Positions 6,356 to 9,157 of a stretch of 9,157 nucleotides of DNA are shown here, piece after piece. The translations under genes were made by a program, and so were the position numbers. The DNA comes from Deltaproteobacteria bacterium (lineage in GTDB: Bacteria; Desulfobacterota; DAOWOC01), in assembly GCA_030642225.1 (NCBI GenBank), contig DAOWOC010000022.1, positions 1 to 9,157 of the forward strand, read 5' to 3'. Each line of letters begins with the position of its first letter. The first letter of the stretch is position 1. The notes beneath the pieces are model-generated. The model worked only from the letters and a program-made list of their open reading frames with translations. It ran no database searches and was not told the origin of the DNA.

Positions 6356-7684
6356 ATGGCAACTGTATCGGCATTTAATGGAATTTGTTTTAATAAGGCG
6401 CTGTCCGGTGAATTACACAAAATTGTTACCCCTCCGTATGATGTTATATCATCGCAGATGAGACAGAAATTTGAGGGCTCTCATGCAAATAATATGGTCA
6501 ATCTTGTGCTGCCTCTTGATGACTCTGATGATAAAACTGGTCAGAGCCGGTATGAAAATGGTGCAGAGGCATATTATAAATGGCTCAAACAAGGTGTATT
6601 GCAAAAGGCCCACATCCCTTGCCTTTATTGCCTTAAAACTACTTTTCTTGATCAGGATGGGAGTAAGATTACAAGGTCGGGTGTTATGGCGGCTGTAAGG
6701 CTTGAACCATTTGATAAAGGAATAATAAGGCCGCATGAAAGGACTTTTTCTGCGGTAAAGAGTGACCGCTTAAAGCTTATGACTGCCTCTGGCTCTCAAT
6801 TCAGCCCTGTATTTGGCGTTTATACGGATAATGAGGACAGGATAATGCAGGCCATTGTTTCAGCTGAAAAAAAACAGCACATTTGTACATTCAGGGATCA
6901 TGCCGGGCTGCAACAGGAATTCAGTGCTATTGATGCCCCTGATATTATCAGCCAGGTTCAGGGGGTTTTTAGTGAAAAAGATATTATTATAGCCGATGGT
7001 CATCACAGATATGAGACAGCCCTTGCATATAGAGATAAAATGCGATCTTTTTATAAAGATGCCGGGCCTGATGCGGCCTTTAATAATGTGCTTATGTATT
7101 TATGCAATTCCGCACAAAAAGGGTTGAGCATCCTTCCGACTCACAGACTTTTCAGGAGTTGGCCAATGGCAGGACAAGGTAAGACAAAGGCCGCTCTTGC
7201 CCATTTTTTTAATATCTCTGTCTTTCATAAGGACAAAACAACCCCTGAGCAACTGAATAAAGAGGTTGTAATGTTAGGAGAAAAGGGTTTTAGCATAGGA
7301 ATATCCCAAAAAGACAGTAATGAATATCTGATCTTAAAATTAAAATGTCTGCCTGATAAGATTAAGGAATTACAAGATGTTCCTGTGGCCTTGCGCAGCC
7401 TTGATGTGATTCTGCTGACTGAATTGATCTTTAAGAAAATTGTTGGCATGGATGAAAATGATTTTGATGATCATGATAATATTTTTTATGAGCATTCAGG
7501 GTCGGATGCCCTTAAGAAGGTGACTGAAGGAGAGGCTGAGATATGTTTTATTATGAATCCTACAAGCCTTGAGGAATTGGAAAGCGTTACGGCAAAAGGT
7601 CTTGTGCTGCCGAGGAAATCAACGTATTTTTATCCAAAGGCACCCACAGGTCTTGTTTTGCATGATTTAATGCCTGAGGCATAA
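6356..7684 (+). CDS. DUF1015-family protein
   Basis: This is a 442-residue soluble protein of the DUF1015 (COG4198) family, whose biochemical role is not established to my knowledge. The family hallmarks are all present: an N-terminus of the type 'MA..xAFNG', TPPYDVI at residues 25-31, GVMAAVRLEPF with RPHERT at 125-130, SDRLKLM just after, and the diagnostic ADGHHRYETA at 213-222. The histidine and acidic residues in that last motif suggest a metal or nucleotide site, which is inference. There is no signal peptide or membrane segment. I chose the ATG at 6356 because of the GGAG site before it. The methyltransferase gene follows after 5 bases, so the two are probably co-transcribed and translationally coupled. 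Family members are sometimes found near serine biosynthesis genes, but none is visible here. Confidence 0.9.
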   Translation: MATVSAFNGICFNKALSGELHKIVTPPYDVISSQMRQKFEGSHANNMVNLVLPLDDSDDKTGQSRYENGAEAYYKWLKQGVLQKAHIPCLYCLKTTFLDQDGSKITRSGVMAAVRLEPFDKGIIRPHERTFSAVKSDRLKLMTASGSQFSPVFGVYTDNEDRIMQAIVSAEKKQHICTFRDHAGLQQEFSAIDAPDIISQVQGVFSEKDIIIADGHHRYETALAYRDKMRSFYKDAGPDAAFNNVLMYLCNSAQKGLSILPTHRLFRSWPMAGQGKTKAALAHFFNISVFHKDKTTPEQLNKEVVMLGEKGFSIGISQKDSNEYLILKLKCLPDKIKELQDVPVALRSLDVILLTELIFKKIVGMDENDFDDHDNIFYEHSGSDALKKVTEGEAEICFIMNPTSLEELESVTAKGLVLPRKSTYFYPKAPTGLVLHDLMPEA

Positions 7685-7689
7685 TACCT

Positions 7690-8409
7690 TTGCAAACAGG
7701 GTCTTTAAACGATCTGAAACAGGGCAGGGGATACCGTTTTTCCGTGGATTCTGTGCTTCTTGCATCCTTTTGTGAATCCCTGACAGGTAATGTGGCTGTT
7801 GATCTTGGAACAGGCTGCGGGATCGTTTCACTACTCCTTGCTGTCCAAAAGCCCGGCATTAAATTATATGGTCTTGAAATACAGCCGGAACTGGCAAAAA
7901 TTGCGAGGGAAAATATAAGATTAAATAATTTTGCTCAACAAATTGATATTATTTGCGGGGATATGAGGCTCGCACATCTATTTTTCAAGCCTGGATTTGC
8001 CGATATAGTGATTTCCAACCCCCCATTTGGAAAAGCAGGGGCAACTCGCCTCAACCCTGATTCTGAAAAGGCCATAGCGCGCCATGAACTCAAAGGGTCT
8101 TTAAAAAGTGTTGTCAAAGCAGCAAGATATCTTCTGAAACAGGATGGATATCTTGCAATAATATATACAGCGAAAAGGGCTAAAGAGCTTTTTAAAATTA
8201 TGGATGAGGAATATTTTAATATAGAAAAAATAATTCCTGTTTACGCATATCCCGGTAATCCTGCGAAATTAATATTTTGCCTTGCTAAAAATGGCGGCAG
8301 TGCCAGTCTTGAAATAGCCGAACCTTTTTATATCTGTAATTCGCCCGGGGTTTATTCAGATGAGATGCTCATGGTTTATCAGGCACAAGGCCATAATGTT
8401 TGCGGATAA
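7690..8409 (+). CDS. TrmN6/YfiC-like SAM-dependent N6-adenine methyltransferase
   Basis: This 239-residue Rossmann-fold enzyme is of the COG4123 type, whose E. coli member methylates N6 of A37 in tRNA1(Val). Visible features are the N-terminal GYRFSVDSVLLASF block (residues 14-27) typical of this family, SAM motif I DLGTGCGIVSLLLA (38-51), acidic Glu63 in GLEIQ after strand 2 for ribose binding, GDMR at 90-93, and the catalytic NPPF at 110-113, the amino-methyltransferase (N/D)PP(Y/F) motif. Length is normal. The start is TTG at 7690, with GAGG (7676-7679) inside the end of the preceding gene; no ATG precedes the conserved block, so TTG is the only reasonable choice. The weak start and 5-base gap imply coupling to the DUF1015 gene. 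Its last 41 bases overlap the end of the opposing DciA-like gene. The exact tRNA target is inferred from family only. Confidence 0.85.
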   Translation: MQTGSLNDLKQGRGYRFSVDSVLLASFCESLTGNVAVDLGTGCGIVSLLLAVQKPGIKLYGLEIQPELAKIARENIRLNNFAQQIDIICGDMRLAHLFFKPGFADIVISNPPFGKAGATRLNPDSEKAIARHELKGSLKSVVKAARYLLKQDGYLAIIYTAKRAKELFKIMDEEYFNIEKIIPVYAYPGNPAKLIFCLAKNGGSASLEIAEPFYICNSPGVYSDEMLMVYQAQGHNVCG

Positions 8410-8851
8410 TTCTTCTAAATGTTGCCCTTAGTTCTTCATCTTTTATAATATTCAGCTTATCTGAAATGTTATCAAGTGTTGCCTGATCAACCCTGGGGAT
8501 AATCCTTTTTGGATAATATCTGGATGGTTCACGGATATCAGGTAGTGCACCGACCTTAATCTTGAGGTCATTAACATCTTTTTTGCCGGTTGCCTTATTG
8601 ATTGCCTTAATCAGTATATCTTTTTGGAGATAGAGTTCATTGGCAAGTACTGGATTTTCAACTATTATTGTCAGGCATTTTCTTTTAAAAGAATATGGTC
8701 TGGCCCCTTGTGTTATGGATTCAGGCAAACACTCGTCCCATTGTTTCCATAGAGAATGATCCCTGACCCGTTTTAAATATCTATTGCTTTTTAAAAATGT
8801 TGTTACACAATCACCTGCGGTAAGAGGTTTATATTTTTTTGATTTCCCCAT
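8369..8851 (-). CDS. DciA/DUF721-family protein, probable DnaB helicase loader or operator
   Basis: This 160-residue basic protein matches the DUF721 pattern: a W..W/E...P core (residues 35-43, WKQWDECLPE), then ITQGARPYSFKRKCLTIIVENPVLANELYLQK (46-77), where a basic strand precedes 'L.I.V.n..la.EL', and then a helix with IKAINKATGKKDVNDLKIKVG. In bacteria that lack DnaC or DnaI, DciA (DUF721) acts with the replicative helicase DnaB; that role is assumed here. The C-terminal third, with PRVDQATLDNISDKLNIIKDEELRATFRRIIRKH, looks like an added helical segment of a kind often seen in this family. The ATG at 8851 is preceded by AAAGGA, a good ribosome site. The 3' end overlaps trmN6 tail-to-tail by 41 bp, so mRNAs from the two genes would be complementary there. 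Confidence 0.78.
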   Translation of the reverse strand: MGKSKKYKPLTAGDCVTTFLKSNRYLKRVRDHSLWKQWDECLPESITQGARPYSFKRKCLTIIVENPVLANELYLQKDILIKAINKATGKKDVNDLKIKVGALPDIREPSRYYPKRIIPRVDQATLDNISDKLNIIKDEELRATFRRIIRKHYGLVPDKP

Positions 8852-8874
8852 TTTTCATCCTTTGCGGTATTTTA

Positions 8875-8911
8875 AAAATAAATATATCAATATGATATAC
8901 ATATTTATTTT
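8875..8911. repeat. AT-rich inverted repeat between divergent genes
   Basis: AAAATAAATAT (8875-8885) is perfectly inverted as ATATTTATTTT (8901-8911) around a 15-base centre. A second small inverted pair, ATATC (8884-8888) and GATAT (8894-8898), is nested inside, offset by 2 bases. It covers the -10 region of the putative dciA promoter and abuts the -35 boxes. It may be an operator, but AT-rich spacers produce such symmetry often. Confidence 0.5.
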
Positions 8912-8921
8912 ATCTTGACAA
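8892..8921 (-). promoter_or_regulatory. Putative promoter of the dciA-like gene
   Basis: On the minus strand TTGTCA (8921 to 8916, 5 of 6) is followed after 18 bp by TATCAT (8897 to 8892, 5 of 6). The predicted leader to the ATG at 8851 is about 35 bases and ends with an AAAGGA ribosome site. The -35 overlaps a plus-strand TTGACA. Confidence 0.4.
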
Positions 8922-8943
8922 GTGTTGAAAAAAACAATAGTTT
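8915..8943 (+). promoter_or_regulatory. Weak candidate promoter for the gene at the window end
   Basis: TTGACA (8915-8920) is perfect, but the hexamer 17 bp downstream (TAGTTT, 8938-8943) matches only 3 of 6 bases. TGAAAA (8926-8931) and TTTTCA (8941-8946) form a small inverted repeat across the spacer and could mark a regulator site. The leader would be about 85 bases. Confidence 0.25.
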
Positions 8944-9035
8944 TCACAATTCGATATATTTATGCAAAAATGTTGAATTTGTTTAGTTTATATTACAAAA
9001 TTGTTAGTTTTTAATCAAAATATAAGGAATTAAAA

Positions 9036-9157
9036 TTGAGTATAATGGGAAAAGATTTTAAGCCTAATATAACATTGTTTCATTGTATTAATGCATTTAA
9101 TGATAAGGATTTCAGACTTATTGCGGACAGGGATGATTTTGATGTTAAAATTGTAAA
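9036..9157 (+). CDS. Unidentified protein, N-terminal 40 codons only
   Basis: An open frame runs from a TTG at 9036 to the window end. AAGGA (9024-9028) sits 7 bases upstream, which favours this TTG over the in-frame ATG at 9045, about 16 bases from the site. The visible sequence begins LSIMGKDFKPNITLFHCINA and continues to an acidic stretch (DKDFRLIADRDDFDVKIVK). The pattern, a beta strand 'ITLFHCINAF' with one cysteine followed by a charged linker and a second strand 'VKIVK', faintly recalls the start of small iron-sulfur subunits of the MvhD / hydrogenase-delta type. Too little is present to name it. No signal peptide is evident. Confidence 0.6.
   Translation, partial: MSIMGKDFKPNITLFHCINAFNDKDFRLIADRDDFDVKIV

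Noticed and set aside
8369..8851. Reading the minus-strand frame as a shadow of trmN6
   Set aside because: Only 41 bp overlap; most of it is independent sequence with a good ribosome site and DUF721-like motifs.

Overview
This window looks like a piece of an AT-rich Gram-negative bacterial chromosome. Two predicted lipoproteins, a DciA-type replication protein and the mix of housekeeping genes fit an anaerobic Desulfobacterota-like organism. That placement is inference from gene style only, because no rRNA or marker gene is present to fix it.

Layout from left to right. Positions 1-288 hold a decayed, 5'-truncated ISAs1-family transposase on the minus strand that runs off the window edge. An AT-rich spacer with a sigma70-like promoter leads into a plus-strand pair: a cyclophilin-type peptidyl-prolyl isomerase (532-1071) and NAD kinase (1100-1975). 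Converging on nadK is a tight minus-strand cluster transcribed from about 6211 down to 2002. It encodes a 908-residue subtilisin-family (S8) lipoprotein protease, a 172-residue PrcB-domain lipoprotein 3 bases behind it, and a radical SAM protein 21 bases behind that. The protease leader carries three head-to-tail copies of an 18-19 bp unit, each containing a Shine-Dalgarno-like sequence.

Divergent from the protease, and sharing its -35 region, is a plus-strand pair: a DUF1015-family protein (6356-7684) and a TrmN6/YfiC-like methyltransferase (7690-8409). The 3' end of the methyltransferase overlaps by 41 bp the 3' end of a minus-strand DciA/DUF721-family gene (8369-8851). A second divergent control region with an AT-rich inverted repeat follows, then the first 40 codons of an unidentified plus-strand gene cut by the window end.

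Most of the window is ordinary core metabolism and RNA or DNA housekeeping. The most interesting part is the protease/PrcB-lipoprotein pair. It recalls the dentilisin locus of Treponema denticola, where a subtilisin-family protease (PrtP) works with the lipoprotein partners PrcB and PrcA. Here the cluster also includes a radical SAM enzyme. No CRISPR array, rRNA or tRNA gene was seen.
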